From DATJPR01 sp963811705 (lineage in GTDB: Bacteria; Bacteroidota; Ignavibacteria; UBA10030; UBA6906): a stretch of 64,000 bases of DNA. Within the stretch, counting starts at the first letter, position 1. Every line of letters begins with the position of its first letter. The position numbers and the translations under genes are program-made. The stretch covers positions 62,001-126,000 of the forward strand of contig CAWESL010000006.1 in NCBI GenBank assembly GCA_963811705.1, written 5' to 3'. The notes beneath the pieces are model-generated. The model made no database searches. It was not told the DNA's origin and saw nothing but the letters and a program-made list of their open reading frames with translations. This document shows positions 17,940 through 27,057 of the stretch, piece by piece.

Positions 17940-18862
17940 GGGCATACCCGGAGACTGTTTTGCAGAACAGAGAATTGTGCCCGTCGACCAGTGAGAATCT
18001 CGCCGTCGACCTCGATGGTAAGGCTGTGCTCCGCCTCAATGGTGACTTCCGTTTCTGACCGGGAAAAGGTATGCGGAGTGCCAGAGAACTTCCCCCTGCA
18101 GAGATGTCGGAGCAGGTTGAGACGTCCGAAGAGGCCAAGATTCGCCGCCGCGAAAATCCCGAGCTTCCCATTGGTGTAATCGGGCACAACATCGTAGTGG
18201 AGACTGCCGGAGAAGTAAGGGTTCTTCACGATTCCCAGATTGGTGACCCGAACGTGTTCTTCTTCTCCTTCACCGAAGGTGATACCCACATCCACATTCT
18301 GATATGTTGCTATCGATCGAAGGGCGGCATAAAGGATACCCACCCCTGCGGAGCGCTTCTTCAACCAACGAAGCAGACAATCTGGCGTATTGAAAAACGC
18401 GTTCCCTTCGGCGGTCAGACCGATGCTGGCGTTGATCAGGAAGTACCGTCGGACGACTCCATTGTTCCCTTCGACGTTCACCAGGCCAATATCTCGTTTC
18501 CGGGCGTGTCGGAAATCGATCCGCATCGGGATCCCGCGATACGACTGGGCATCACCATGAGGCTTATGGAAATCGTTGCTCGAACCCAGGCCGATGGCGC
18601 CCAAGATGACATCCTGCTCCTGCGTAATGGAGAGCGGCAAGAGTGCATTCAGAACTTCATGGACAGTGCCATCGCCGCCCGCTGCCACGATATGGGGCTC
18701 GCCATTCTTGACGGCCTGTTCGATGATTTGAGGCAACGACGGTCGGTCTCCCACCGATTGAATCACTGTCTGTTCTTCCCGGAATGGAAGAGAATCCTTG
18801 ATGCGCGCCCATTTCTCAAGAGCCGTTCCTCCCCCGGCACTGGGATTCAGGATGACGATCAT
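17936..18862 (-). CDS. Diacylglycerol / sphingoid-base kinase family protein
   Basis: 308 residues from the ATG at 18862, which has CCCGGAGGTC 9 bases upstream and overlaps the UbiA stop as ATGA; the longer open frame to 19498 only shadows the UbiA gene. The DAGK catalytic domain begins at once (MIVILNPSAGGGTALEKWARI), with the nucleotide-binding loop VAAGGDGTVHEVLNALL and the second motif GAIGLGSSNDFHKP. The C-terminal beta domain has LTIEVDGEILTGRRAQF, as in YegS/LcbK/DgkB. The family phosphorylates diacylglycerol, long-chain bases or related lipid alcohols at the membrane face. With an alpha-oxoamine synthase next door, a sphingoid-base or novel lipid substrate is an attractive but unproven idea. 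Confidence 0.92.
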   Translation of the reverse strand: MIVILNPSAGGGTALEKWARIKDSLPFREEQTVIQSVGDRPSLPQIIEQAVKNGEPHIVAAGGDGTVHEVLNALLPLSITQEQDVILGAIGLGSSNDFHKPHGDAQSYRGIPMRIDFRHARKRDIGLVNVEGNNGVVRRYFLINASIGLTAEGNAFFNTPDCLLRWLKKRSAGVGILYAALRSIATYQNVDVGITFGEGEEEHVRVTNLGIVKNPYFSGSLHYDVVPDYTNGKLGIFAAANLGLFGRLNLLRHLCRGKFSGTPHTFSRSETEVTIEAEHSLTIEVDGEILTGRRAQFSVLQNSLRVCP

Positions 18863-19818
18863 ATCTGGCTGACCTCCGGGCGGCGTCTGAGGACCTGCAA
18901 GAATACGCCGTAGTGAACAATAAGTAGCGCGGTCCACTCCGGCCTCAGGAATGCGGAAACGGCCGAAAGCACGAGGATGTACGATTGGACGACATGGATA
19001 ATCGGTCGATAGGCGTCGGCATCCTGTTGATTGAAGTGCAATTGGACCTGCCCAGCGACGATATGGTAGAAGGCCGGAATGCCAAAGAGCAACGCCAGGA
19101 GGTGACCAGGCCGAGGAGGATAAACACTCAGACCCTGGACGGCCGTCCAAGTAGCGGCAGCACAAAATGCCAACGCGAGGCCATCGCTCGCGAATGCGGC
19201 GACTCTTCGCCCAAACACTACCGGAAGCGTATTGTATCCCGTTGCCGAATCCGCCTTGATATCCTTGAAATACCCTGCGAGGACGAAGTTTGCGTACCCG
19301 AAGAACACAGTTCCGAGTAACGGCAGAAAGAACAGAGGGAGGCCCGATGCAGCATCTTTGCGTACGGCAAAGTAGCTCATCGCGCATAGGACCACCACGA
19401 TCCAAGCATTGTACCACGGCCCGCCCCACCATTTCCGCTTGAACGGCGTGTACGTGGAGAGGCCGAGGGCGGCAATAGCGCCCAGCGCAATGTTCCATGG
19501 GTTGCCTGCCGCGAACGTAGCTGAGCAGAGCGTAAGGCCGCCAAGACTCATGAGAAAGATCGGCCTGCGGGAGACAAGTCCCGCGGCAAGGGGTCGGTAC
19601 GGAGCGGAGAGCGCGTCAGTGTCCGTTTGAAAACAATCAGTGAGCGCCTGTCCGAAGCCGTACGCAAAGAACGCAGCGATGAACGTCATCACCAGAGGCA
19701 AGGGCGATACAGTGCCCGTCGCAGCCATTCCGGCGACACCGGTGATTGCGGAAACAAACAGCAAGTACGGGCGCATCGTAGTCCACATTGCGCGGAGAAG
19801 CACGACCTCGTTCTTCAT
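18859..19818 (-). CDS. UbiA-family prenyltransferase
   Basis: 319 residues with about eight to nine hydrophobic helices. The first Asp-rich motif is present as DCFQTDTDALSAPYRPLA (N/DxxxDxxxD form) and the second as GYFKDIKADSATGYNTLP, the two sites that bind the Mg-pyrophosphate of the prenyl donor. The start at 19818 has AAGGAG seven bases upstream. Members make ubiquinone/menaquinone precursors, heme O, chlorophylls and archaeal-type ether lipids; the NPWN/STYTPFKRKWWGGPWYN loop does not let me choose among them. It opens a unit with the DAGK and ThiL-like genes, each joined by an ATGA overlap. Confidence 0.92.
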   Translation of the reverse strand: MKNEVVLLRAMWTTMRPYLLFVSAITGVAGMAATGTVSPLPLVMTFIAAFFAYGFGQALTDCFQTDTDALSAPYRPLAAGLVSRRPIFLMSLGGLTLCSATFAAGNPWNIALGAIAALGLSTYTPFKRKWWGGPWYNAWIVVVLCAMSYFAVRKDAASGLPLFFLPLLGTVFFGYANFVLAGYFKDIKADSATGYNTLPVVFGRRVAAFASDGLALAFCAAATWTAVQGLSVYPPRPGHLLALLFGIPAFYHIVAGQVQLHFNQQDADAYRPIIHVVQSYILVLSAVSAFLRPEWTALLIVHYGVFLQVLRRRPEVSQI

Positions 19819-19843
19819 GACCCGACTCCTTTTGGTGCCTGGG

Positions 19844-19889
19844 TAAAAATACGGGCGGGCCCCAGAGGAGATGTCAAGAAATCGTCATG
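19844..19889 (-). promoter_or_regulatory. Candidate promoter of the UbiA-DAGK-ThiL-like unit
   Basis: Minus-strand reading gives CATGACGATTTCTTGACAT, then after about 20 bases TATTTTTA, which matches TAnnTTTG in seven of eight positions. The CATGAC...CTTG..ACATC core also lies before the AONS gene, suggesting co-regulation of the two units. Confidence 0.45.
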
Positions 19890-20075
19890 GAATCAGCAAA
19901 GAATTGGGGAACCGCGATGGGGGGAGTGGGAGAGAGGATGACTCTGATAAGGGAAGGCTATTGTTCAGATATCAAATATCGGATTTCTGAAATATGTTGG
20001 ACCTAAGAATCACAATGAAGTGGGAAACCGGAACCCGGAAGAAGGGGACGGGCGGTCCCGCGGTTGAGAACGCCG

Positions 20076-20663
20076 CTATTCAGGAATCGGCCGGCCGACG
20101 GTCAGTGCATCGCGCATCTGCTTTTCAAGGTCGAGATACACGCCATCCGGCTCAGCGCCGAGCGCATCCAGCGTCTTGCTGAAAAAACAACGTGCCGTCG
20201 CAGTGACCGTAATATCAAAAATCTCGGCGTCCGAGAAACCATGTCTGCGCAAGCCGTCGATCTCTTCGCGATTCACCGACACGGCATCCCGAACGACATG
20301 CTCTGCATACTTCATCATGGCCGATTCTGCTTGTGTCAATACGGGGCCAGTCGGATCGAGCGCGATGGAGGTGACCTGTTCCGCCGAATAGAATTTGTCG
20401 TTCAGGATCGATCCGTGTGCGAGCATGCAATACGAGCTCCGGAGGGCGCGCGCAGCAGCAACAGTCACAAGCTCGTACCGCCGTGTATCCATGTTGCTCT
20501 TAATGCTCTTCAAGAGGCCGTTCCAGGCCTCTTTGACGCCGGGGCGAACCGAAAAGATCTTGGAATAATTGGGAAGATAGCTCTTCCCTTTCCGGTCTTC
20601 GTCGTAGATCTTCCGGACGTCGCCGGTAGCCTCATGTTCAGGAATGGTTTCGATGAATGCCAT
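20076..20663 (-). CDS. AhpD-like / carboxymuconolactone-decarboxylase family protein
   Basis: 195 residues from the ATG at 20663 (AGGAGG five bases upstream). The all-helical AhpD fold is recognised by ARALRSSYCMLAHGSIL, which keeps the second cysteine and the histidine of the CxxCxxxH peroxidase motif but has serine at the first cysteine position, as in the 'uncharacterised peroxidase-related' subgroup. The substrate and the exact redox role are therefore open. It follows the ALDH16 gene on the same strand after 165 bases containing a long GC hairpin, and could be a separate unit. Confidence 0.88.
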   Translation of the reverse strand: MAFIETIPEHEATGDVRKIYDEDRKGKSYLPNYSKIFSVRPGVKEAWNGLLKSIKSNMDTRRYELVTVAAARALRSSYCMLAHGSILNDKFYSAEQVTSIALDPTGPVLTQAESAMMKYAEHVVRDAVSVNREEIDGLRRHGFSDAEIFDITVTATARCFFSKTLDALGAEPDGVYLDLEKQMRDALTVGRPIPE

Positions 20664-20752
20664 GAGAACCTCCTGCACGGAATGGTGGGGAATTCAGAGA
20701 ATGATCGATGCAGGAGTAACAACAGGTCGGGTGGAGAAAGTGCCGCGACATT

Positions 20753-20806
20753 CCCCCTTTCTCCCCTTCCCCCTTTCGCGCGAGGGAGAGAGTGGGAGAA
20801 GGGGGG
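20753..20806. repeat. GC-rich imperfect palindrome between ALDH16 and AhpD-like genes
   Basis: CCCCCTTTCTCCC pairs with GGGAGAAGGGGGG across a loop that contains its own small hairpin (CCCT...AGGG). It lacks a T-run on either side, so it looks more like a dispersed intergenic palindrome or mRNA-processing hairpin than a classical terminator. Confidence 0.5.
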
Positions 20807-20828
20807 ACGGGGGGAACGGGGAATGAGT

Positions 20829-23258
20829 TCAAACCCCGTACGGCACCCAGATATTCTTGACCTGGGTGGATTTCAGCAGGAGTTTTTCACACTTAATCCC
20901 CTGCCAGTCCAATATGCTTCCGTTGGAGACCCACGTCTGCTTCATATTGCTCGTGGATGCCTTCTCCATTGCGGCCGAGCTTTCAGCGCTTCCGAAATGC
21001 CAGATGGCATCCACGTCTTCGTGCTCCGCGAGGACCTTGGCCATAGCGTCGGGGTTCTGCGCGGTAAGGATGTTCACAACTCCCGAAGGGACGTCGGAGT
21101 GCAGAAGAACCTGGACCAGGTCCATCGCGGTCAGAGCATGTTTGCCGGCGACAAGAACGATGGTGTTCGCCATCGCCATCGCGGAAGCGATCACAGAAAC
21201 CAAACCGAGCAGCGGCGACTCATCCGGCGCGCGCACCCCGATCACCCCCACAGGTTCCCGAAGGGCGACGACAAGGCGCCTGCCGAGAACCGGCTGCACC
21301 GTCCCGCCGAACTTGTCCGCGTATGCCGCGAAATCGAAGATCCGGCTGATCGCCTGCTCAACTTCTGCGTTTCCCTCATCGGGGGTATACCCTATTTGCG
21401 CCGCAAGCACTTCCGCAAACCGTTCCTTTTCGACCGCAAGGTTCTCCGCCAGGAAAAAGAGAATCTGTGCCCGGAGATGCGCCGCCGATTCAAACCAGGA
21501 AGGAAAGGCCGAGCGCGCCGCACCAACAGCATTGCGCACATCCTTCCTGTTTGCTTCGCCGACAACGCCGAGCAAATTCCCGCCCGGAGTGGTAATCGAG
21601 AAGCTTCCGGCCTGATCGGGACGCACCAATTTGCCGCCAATCAGAAATCGGAACGTCCGATCTACTTTCGCCGCGCCGTTGCCGTTTTGACCGGTGGACA
21701 CGGTGTGACCGCGTCCGTCGAACTCGATCACCTTTTGCACCGTCACACGTCGCAGGGTTTCGGCGGGCTCCGCATGCGCCTCATCCACCAGCACATCGTA
21801 CATGCCTTCGCGACCACCCTCGCGCCCGTATCCCGATTCCCGATAACCCCCGAAACCGGAGGCCGCATCAAAGAGGTTTGTCGAGTTGATCCACACTGTG
21901 CCTGCTTTGACCTGTCTTGCGACATGCATGGCGGTGTCGATATCCTGCGACCAGATCGAGGCAGCAAGTCCATAGCGAGTGTTGTTCGCGAGCTGAACGG
22001 CCTCTGCAGGGGTCCGGAATGTCAACGTGACGAGAACCGGGCCGAAAATCTCTTCCTGTGCGATGGTATGTGACGGCTCAACTTTCGTGAAGAGCGTCGG
22101 CGGCAGGAAGTATCCGCCAGATGGACACTTCACATTGGCCGGCTGCCAGAGGACAGCTCCCTCCTTCTGCCCGACCTCCATCATTTCGGTGATCTTCTTT
22201 AACTGTTCCGCATTACTGATCGCGCCCATGTCGACAGCTTTGTCCAACGGATTCCCGACGCGAAGCTTGCTCATCCTCCGCTTCAAGCGCTTGATGAACT
22301 CATCGTGGATCCCTTCCTGGACGAGAAGCCTGGAACCCGCGCAACAGACCTGTCCTTCGTTGAACCAAATGCCATTCACAACGCCTTCAATGGCTGAATC
22401 GAGATCCGCATTTTCAAAAACTATGAAAGGAGACTTCCCTCCCAGTTCCATTGTGAGATGTTTGCCCGAACCCGCCGTGCCCGTCCGGATGATCCGCCCG
22501 ACCTCGGTGGATCCGGTGAACGTCACTTTCCAGGGGACCGGGTGTTCGTAGAGCATCGTTCCGGTTTTCGAATCGCCCGTCAATACGTTGACCACACCTG
22601 CGGGAAGATGTACTTCGTTCATCAGGATGTCCGCAAGCAATAATGCGCTCAAAGGGGTCGATTTCGACGGCTTAATGACGATGGTATTTCCTGCCGCAAT
22701 CGCCGGCGCGATTTTCCAGGCGAGCATGAGAAACGGAAAATTCCATGGGACGATCTGCGCGATCACGCCTCCCGGTCGATAGCCGGGAAATTCGCTCGCC
22801 ATGGTTTGCGCCCAGCCGGCGTGATAATAGAAGTGCCTGATGACGACAGGAATATCGATATCCCGCGTCTCGCGGATGGGCTTCCCGTTGTCCAGCGATT
22901 CGAGGACTGCGAAGACCCGTGCGTGCCGGGCGATTGCTCTCGCGATCGCGTAGAGATACCGTGCGCGCTGGTGTCCGGACATCCCGCTCCACCGGGGAAA
23001 AGCTGCCGAAGCCGCTTCGATAGCGGCATCCACATCTTCTTTCGTCCCGAGCGCCACCTCGGCGAGGACTTCGCTGCTCCGGGAGGGGTTGATTGTGGAA
23101 AAGTATTTCCCCTGCCGCGGAAGCTGCCACGCGCCGTTGATGGAATGGGAGAACTTTCCCTCGTGCGCTTTGAGCCATTCCCTGGCTTTCGCCTCGGACT
23201 CGGGCGCCGGACCATAATCCAGTGTTGCGATCAGGGAAGTGAGTGTGTCGTTGTTCAT
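20829..23258 (-). CDS. ALDH16-type double-domain aldehyde dehydrogenase
   Basis: 809 residues, far longer than a normal 480-500-residue aldehyde dehydrogenase. The first domain is complete: QIVPWNFPFLMLAWKIAPA, FTGSTEVGR, the general base in MELGGKSP, and the catalytic cysteine in NEGQVCCAGSRL. The second, truncated ALDH-like domain (about residues 520-809; PVGVIGVRAPDESPLLG) lacks a recognisable cysteine site and ends in QVKNIWVPYGV, a close match to the tail of bacterial ALDH16 enzymes. The family oxidises aldehydes to acids with NAD. The start at 23258 lies 10 bases after the deoC stop, so it probably oxidises the acetaldehyde made by DeoC. The start codon has only a weak Shine-Dalgarno sequence. 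Confidence 0.93.
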   Translation of the reverse strand: MNNDTLTSLIATLDYGPAPESEAKAREWLKAHEGKFSHSINGAWQLPRQGKYFSTINPSRSSEVLAEVALGTKEDVDAAIEAASAAFPRWSGMSGHQRARYLYAIARAIARHARVFAVLESLDNGKPIRETRDIDIPVVIRHFYYHAGWAQTMASEFPGYRPGGVIAQIVPWNFPFLMLAWKIAPAIAAGNTIVIKPSKSTPLSALLLADILMNEVHLPAGVVNVLTGDSKTGTMLYEHPVPWKVTFTGSTEVGRIIRTGTAGSGKHLTMELGGKSPFIVFENADLDSAIEGVVNGIWFNEGQVCCAGSRLLVQEGIHDEFIKRLKRRMSKLRVGNPLDKAVDMGAISNAEQLKKITEMMEVGQKEGAVLWQPANVKCPSGGYFLPPTLFTKVEPSHTIAQEEIFGPVLVTLTFRTPAEAVQLANNTRYGLAASIWSQDIDTAMHVARQVKAGTVWINSTNLFDAASGFGGYRESGYGREGGREGMYDVLVDEAHAEPAETLRRVTVQKVIEFDGRGHTVSTGQNGNGAAKVDRTFRFLIGGKLVRPDQAGSFSITTPGGNLLGVVGEANRKDVRNAVGAARSAFPSWFESAAHLRAQILFFLAENLAVEKERFAEVLAAQIGYTPDEGNAEVEQAISRIFDFAAYADKFGGTVQPVLGRRLVVALREPVGVIGVRAPDESPLLGLVSVIASAMAMANTIVLVAGKHALTAMDLVQVLLHSDVPSGVVNILTAQNPDAMAKVLAEHEDVDAIWHFGSAESSAAMEKASTSNMKQTWVSNGSILDWQGIKCEKLLLKSTQVKNIWVPYGV

Positions 23259-23268
23259 GGGGTTCGTC

Positions 23269-24336
23269 TCAGGCCATCGGATGATATTGCGCGTTCGCGT
23301 AGCGTCCGAACGCAAGGTGACGGAGCTGTCGTTCAATGTCGGTCAACAATCCGCTTGCGCCGATCCTGAACAGATCCGGTTTTGTCCATTCCTCCCCCAA
23401 TTCCTCGAGCATGAGGATCAGCCACAACATCGCATCTTTTGCGGTCCGAATCCCTCCGGCGGGTTTGAACCCCACCCGCCGTCCCTCGAGTGCGCCGGAA
23501 TCCAAAAATCTCCGTATCTGCCGGACCATCACGAGTCCGCTCGGAAGCGTGGCGTTCGTCGGTTCGAACCCGGTCGAGGTCTTGATGAAGTCCGACCCCG
23601 CGGCAATCGCCACTGCCGACGCAGCAGCGATGTTTGAAAGGGTTTCGAGGTTCCCCACGCCGAGAATCGTCTTCATCCGCGCGCGATTGCCACATACTTC
23701 GCGATATGCCACGATCTCGTCATACAGCGCTTTCCACTGTGCCCGGAGAACCTTTTCGCGGCTGATCACGATATCGATTTCTGTGGCGCCAGCCCGTATC
23801 GCGAGATCGATTTCCTTGAGCTTCACCTCCATGAAGGTCTGTCCCGTCGGGAAGCCCGTGGCAACGGACGCCACTGGGATCCTCCCCTTGAGATACGCTG
23901 CGGCTGATTTCACTTGCGCCGGATACACACAGACAGCGCCAGTCGTGAGCGGAACCGCGTGCAGACCGATTGCGCGCATGGTCTCAGCCTCGAGAGGAGA
24001 AAGGGCCTTTGCGCACAGTCTCGCAACACGTCCTTCAGTATCATCGCCGGCCAGGGTCGTGAGATCCATGCAACGAATTGCAGCGATGTAAGACGCCGCC
24101 TGGGCTTCAACCTTGAATGACCGTCGCGTTCCCAGCTCGACGGCGCGAGACTCGACGGCGCTTCGATTCACCCGGATCGATTGGACGAGTCCGATGTCGA
24201 AAGGAATGGGAACATTCGTGCGAATGCCTTCATCGATCCCGGTCTTGAGGGGAGAGGCGACGCGTACGCGTAGAGCGACGGTCCTCCGTTGCACACCATT
24301 CTGTTTCGTTCGAACGGCAGGAGCTTTGCGTTTCAT
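23269..24336 (-). CDS. deoC: Deoxyribose-phosphate aldolase
   Basis: 355 residues including a about 80-residue N-terminal extension typical of the longer class II-like DeoC proteins. The enzyme splits 2-deoxyribose 5-phosphate to acetaldehyde and glyceraldehyde 3-phosphate. The Schiff-base lysine is in DFIKTSTGFEPTNATL and the second active-site lysine in VGFKPAGGIRTAKDAM; the catalytic Asp is in ATEIDIVIS. It is co-transcribed with the ALDH16 gene downstream (10-base gap). No deoxynucleoside phosphorylase or phosphopentomutase is in the window. Confidence 0.96.
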   Translation of the reverse strand: MKRKAPAVRTKQNGVQRRTVALRVRVASPLKTGIDEGIRTNVPIPFDIGLVQSIRVNRSAVESRAVELGTRRSFKVEAQAASYIAAIRCMDLTTLAGDDTEGRVARLCAKALSPLEAETMRAIGLHAVPLTTGAVCVYPAQVKSAAAYLKGRIPVASVATGFPTGQTFMEVKLKEIDLAIRAGATEIDIVISREKVLRAQWKALYDEIVAYREVCGNRARMKTILGVGNLETLSNIAAASAVAIAAGSDFIKTSTGFEPTNATLPSGLVMVRQIRRFLDSGALEGRRVGFKPAGGIRTAKDAMLWLILMLEELGEEWTKPDLFRIGASGLLTDIERQLRHLAFGRYANAQYHPMA

Positions 24337-24437
24337 GGTGGGTCTTGGTCCTCGGGTCTCACGATCGGCAAAATGAAAAGTGTGTTAAAAGTACCGATTT
24401 ACACGGCGAAATTCAATGACGACGGCGGGTGCACCTA

Positions 24438-27020
24438 TCAACGCACCAGGATCATCGAACGTGTCTCTGCAACACCGCCCACGGTGAGCCGGCAATAATA
24501 CACGCCGCTTGACAGCCTGCTCCCATCAAAGGTGAACGAGTAGGTACCCGCCGGGTATCTGCCGTCTGCCAGCAGCGCGACCTCCCTCCCGAGCATGTCG
24601 AACACTGCCAATCGAACGTCACCGTTCATTGTCCACTGACCACTGATCACTGTCATCGGATTGAAAGGATTCGGATAATTCGGAAGAAGTCGCACGTGGA
24701 CAGGCATCGCCACCGGGTCCTGACCCACAGCGACGGAGGTTGCGCTGCTATTGGACATCATCATCCCCGCCCCGAAGGTCGATACCCAGAGCTCGCCCTG
24801 CCGGAAGGGATTAAAGAAGACGCGTTCCGGTTGCCGGAACGGAAAATCCGCCACAAGGTTGAATGATGGAGATTCCACATTCAGCGAGGTTGAATGCCAG
24901 AGTCCGGTTGTTTCGGTCGTAAGATACATTTCCGAGGTATTGGCGGGGTTGATGCTGCAGGAGGTCACCCGGTCGAGGTCGCTGATGCGCTTCCAGGTAA
25001 CACCCCGATCTCTCGAACGATAGAGACCGCCGAGACCATTGGGCGGCCCACCCCATCCACTGAATACGCCCACGTACCAAGTGTCCTGCGTTGTGTCCCC
25101 CGGATCGACAACAAGGTCCTTCGTCCAATACCGCATTCCCGGATCTGATGCATCACGCCATGTCATCAAGGGTGGATTGTAGACAAACACTCCGGAGCTC
25201 GCCGTGAACCCGGAAGAAGTCCGCCTTCCGGAATACGTGCTGACCAATGTGCCGTCATTCAAGACGACGAGGGACGCCGGATGCCCCTCGGTCCTCGGCG
25301 GATCAGGCAATTTCGTCCATTGCGAAGTTGCTCCATCCTGTAGGTCGTCGGTTACGTACACACCCCCTTGCGTCGAGTGAACCACGCTTGCGTACATCCG
25401 GTTTGGATTCCCCGGGTCAATCGCAATCCAGAAGACCGGATGATTAAATAGATGTGCAGTCGTCCAGTGAACGCCGCCATCGGTCGACGTCAGGACCTTG
25501 CCTCCTGCGTCGGCAGCGTCCAGCTGGGCATCCTGCAACCGTGTGCTCTGATACAAGTCGTGGATGTTGGATGTCGCGGCATACATCGTTCCGCTCCCAT
25601 TGCCGCGGACGATCCGGTACATGGTGTTCGCATCATGTCCGGAGTAATTGAAGGACCATGATTGCCCTGCATCGGTACTCCGAACGCCCTTGATATCCGA
25701 GAACGCCGCAAACATGTTGTCGCGATCGACCCAGAAGACCTGCCAGCAGCTCGTGACTTCAAGCCCGATGCCGTGATAGCTCTTTCCGTCAGGGGTCGAA
25801 TGCGCGGCAGCGTTTTCATCTGTGCCCGCGAGATACGCCTGTCGCCAACTCGTCCCGCCGTCGGTGGTTCGGTGGACAAATCCAAAATCCGTAAAGAGGA
25901 CGCGCTGCGAATTCGACGGGGCGACAGTCAGACCGAACACACATTCTCCGTACCCCCAACCACGATCTCCACCGTCTCCGCTCCAACCTGTTCTTATGTT
26001 GGCGTTCCCCGAGGAGAGGAAAACGTGCATCCACGTGGCACCCGCATTCGTGCTCTTCATGATATTGGGCTCGCCCGAACTGCTTGAGCCGCCGAGGTAG
26101 ACGGTTGCCGTATCGTTTTGCGCGGTGGCAACGAACATGAGAAAATCCGTTCCGGCGGTGATGCCGTTCATCCGGGAGACCCACGTGCCGGACCCGTCAT
26201 CCATGGAGTAGACCCCCTTCATGAATCCCCAGTAGTCGCTTCCGGGCACGCCGACGTAGACGTCGTTCGAATCGGCGGTAAGACAATAGAAGCGAAGGCG
26301 GGCTCCCTCCTTCGCGGCAGCAAACGAAAAGATCCGCTCGCCGGGTCCAAGTCCGCTCGTGGGTTGAGGGGTAAAGGTCGTCCCCCCGTTGGCACTCACG
26401 AGGAGCCCATCACTCGTCCCAAGGATTATCGTATTGCCCTCGAAGTACGTCCCCCCGATGGTCACGCCCGCGCCTGAATTTCTGGCCGTATAGACAAGAT
26501 GGAAACTCATCCCCCCATCCGAAGAACAATACACCGCGCCGTAGTAACCGATGATCACCCGGTTGGGGAGGTTATAGTCGACGGCAAGAGTGTATGTTTC
26601 CTCGCTCGGATCCGGATTTCCGGGGAGGTCCGCCCACGAGACGCCACCATCGGTGCTCTTGACCGGGACCGCCTGATCGTTTGCGTAGTTCACACTGTAG
26701 AGGATTTCCGGATTGTTGGTAAATTGTACTTTGGAGTTGTGCCCCCCCTGGATTTCCTGGAAGTTCATCAACGTGTAGGAGTCGCCAAAGTCCGTCGAAT
26801 GATACAATCCGCTCATGTCACAGCCGACGTAGAATTCATCATTGTTCGTCGGATTTATGCTCGGTGAGTAAAGCGATCCTCCCCCGCCAACCCCGCGTGA
26901 CTGCCACGGTAAGGACTGAGATTCCGCAATGGCGGGGGCAAGCAGCCAGAATCCGATGGTCAAGCCGATCGAAAAAACGTTCACGAGGAACAGATCAACA
27001 TTCTTTGGCGACTGAGTCAT
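24438..27020 (-). CDS. Secreted BNR/sortilin-like beta-propeller protein with sorting tail
   Basis: 860 residues from the ATG at 27020 (GGGGT upstream). A signal segment (LFLVNVFSIGLTIGFWLL) is followed by many BNR-type repeats of the form S-x-D-x-G-x-x-W (KSTDGGVSWADLPG, RTTDGGTSWRQAY, RSTDAGQSWSFNYSG, TSTDGGVHWTTAHL, RSRDRGVTWKRIS), as in GH74-like, sortilin and photosystem-stability propellers. The family holds exoglycanases and non-enzymatic propellers; no diagnostic catalytic acids could be placed, so an enzyme call is not made. The C-terminus is the FlgD-like tail (LPNYPNPFNPMTVI ... GVYYCRLTVGG ... RSMILVR). Tandem heptanucleotide repeats lie inside this tail (24627-24654). Confidence 0.9.
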   Translation of the reverse strand: MTQSPKNVDLFLVNVFSIGLTIGFWLLAPAIAESQSLPWQSRGVGGGGSLYSPSINPTNNDEFYVGCDMSGLYHSTDFGDSYTLMNFQEIQGGHNSKVQFTNNPEILYSVNYANDQAVPVKSTDGGVSWADLPGNPDPSEETYTLAVDYNLPNRVIIGYYGAVYCSSDGGMSFHLVYTARNSGAGVTIGGTYFEGNTIILGTSDGLLVSANGGTTFTPQPTSGLGPGERIFSFAAAKEGARLRFYCLTADSNDVYVGVPGSDYWGFMKGVYSMDDGSGTWVSRMNGITAGTDFLMFVATAQNDTATVYLGGSSSSGEPNIMKSTNAGATWMHVFLSSGNANIRTGWSGDGGDRGWGYGECVFGLTVAPSNSQRVLFTDFGFVHRTTDGGTSWRQAYLAGTDENAAAHSTPDGKSYHGIGLEVTSCWQVFWVDRDNMFAAFSDIKGVRSTDAGQSWSFNYSGHDANTMYRIVRGNGSGTMYAATSNIHDLYQSTRLQDAQLDAADAGGKVLTSTDGGVHWTTAHLFNHPVFWIAIDPGNPNRMYASVVHSTQGGVYVTDDLQDGATSQWTKLPDPPRTEGHPASLVVLNDGTLVSTYSGRRTSSGFTASSGVFVYNPPLMTWRDASDPGMRYWTKDLVVDPGDTTQDTWYVGVFSGWGGPPNGLGGLYRSRDRGVTWKRISDLDRVTSCSINPANTSEMYLTTETTGLWHSTSLNVESPSFNLVADFPFRQPERVFFNPFRQGELWVSTFGAGMMMSNSSATSVAVGQDPVAMPVHVRLLPNYPNPFNPMTVISGQWTMNGDVRLAVFDMLGREVALLADGRYPAGTYSFTFDGSRLSSGVYYCRLTVGGVAETRSMILVR
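24627..24654. repeat. Tandem heptanucleotide repeats inside the sorting-tail coding sequence
   Basis: Four head-to-tail seven-base units on the plus strand, CATTGTC CACTGAC then CACTGAT CACTGTC, encode in the antisense frame the SGQWTM stretch of the sorting tail. Confidence 0.7.
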
Positions 27021-27057
27021 GCCTACCCCAGGATGATCGTCCGAAGACGACGGCGGT

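Noticed and set aside
18863..19498. Long N-terminal extension of the DAG-kinase frame
   Set aside because: It lies entirely inside the UbiA gene; the DAGK domain starts right at the ATG at 18862, which has a good ribosome site and an ATGA overlap.
20064..22073. A 669-codon plus-strand ORF antisense to the AhpD-like and ALDH16 genes
   Set aside because: The minus-strand frames carry complete, motif-supported proteins; the antisense product has no family features and reflects GC-biased third positions.
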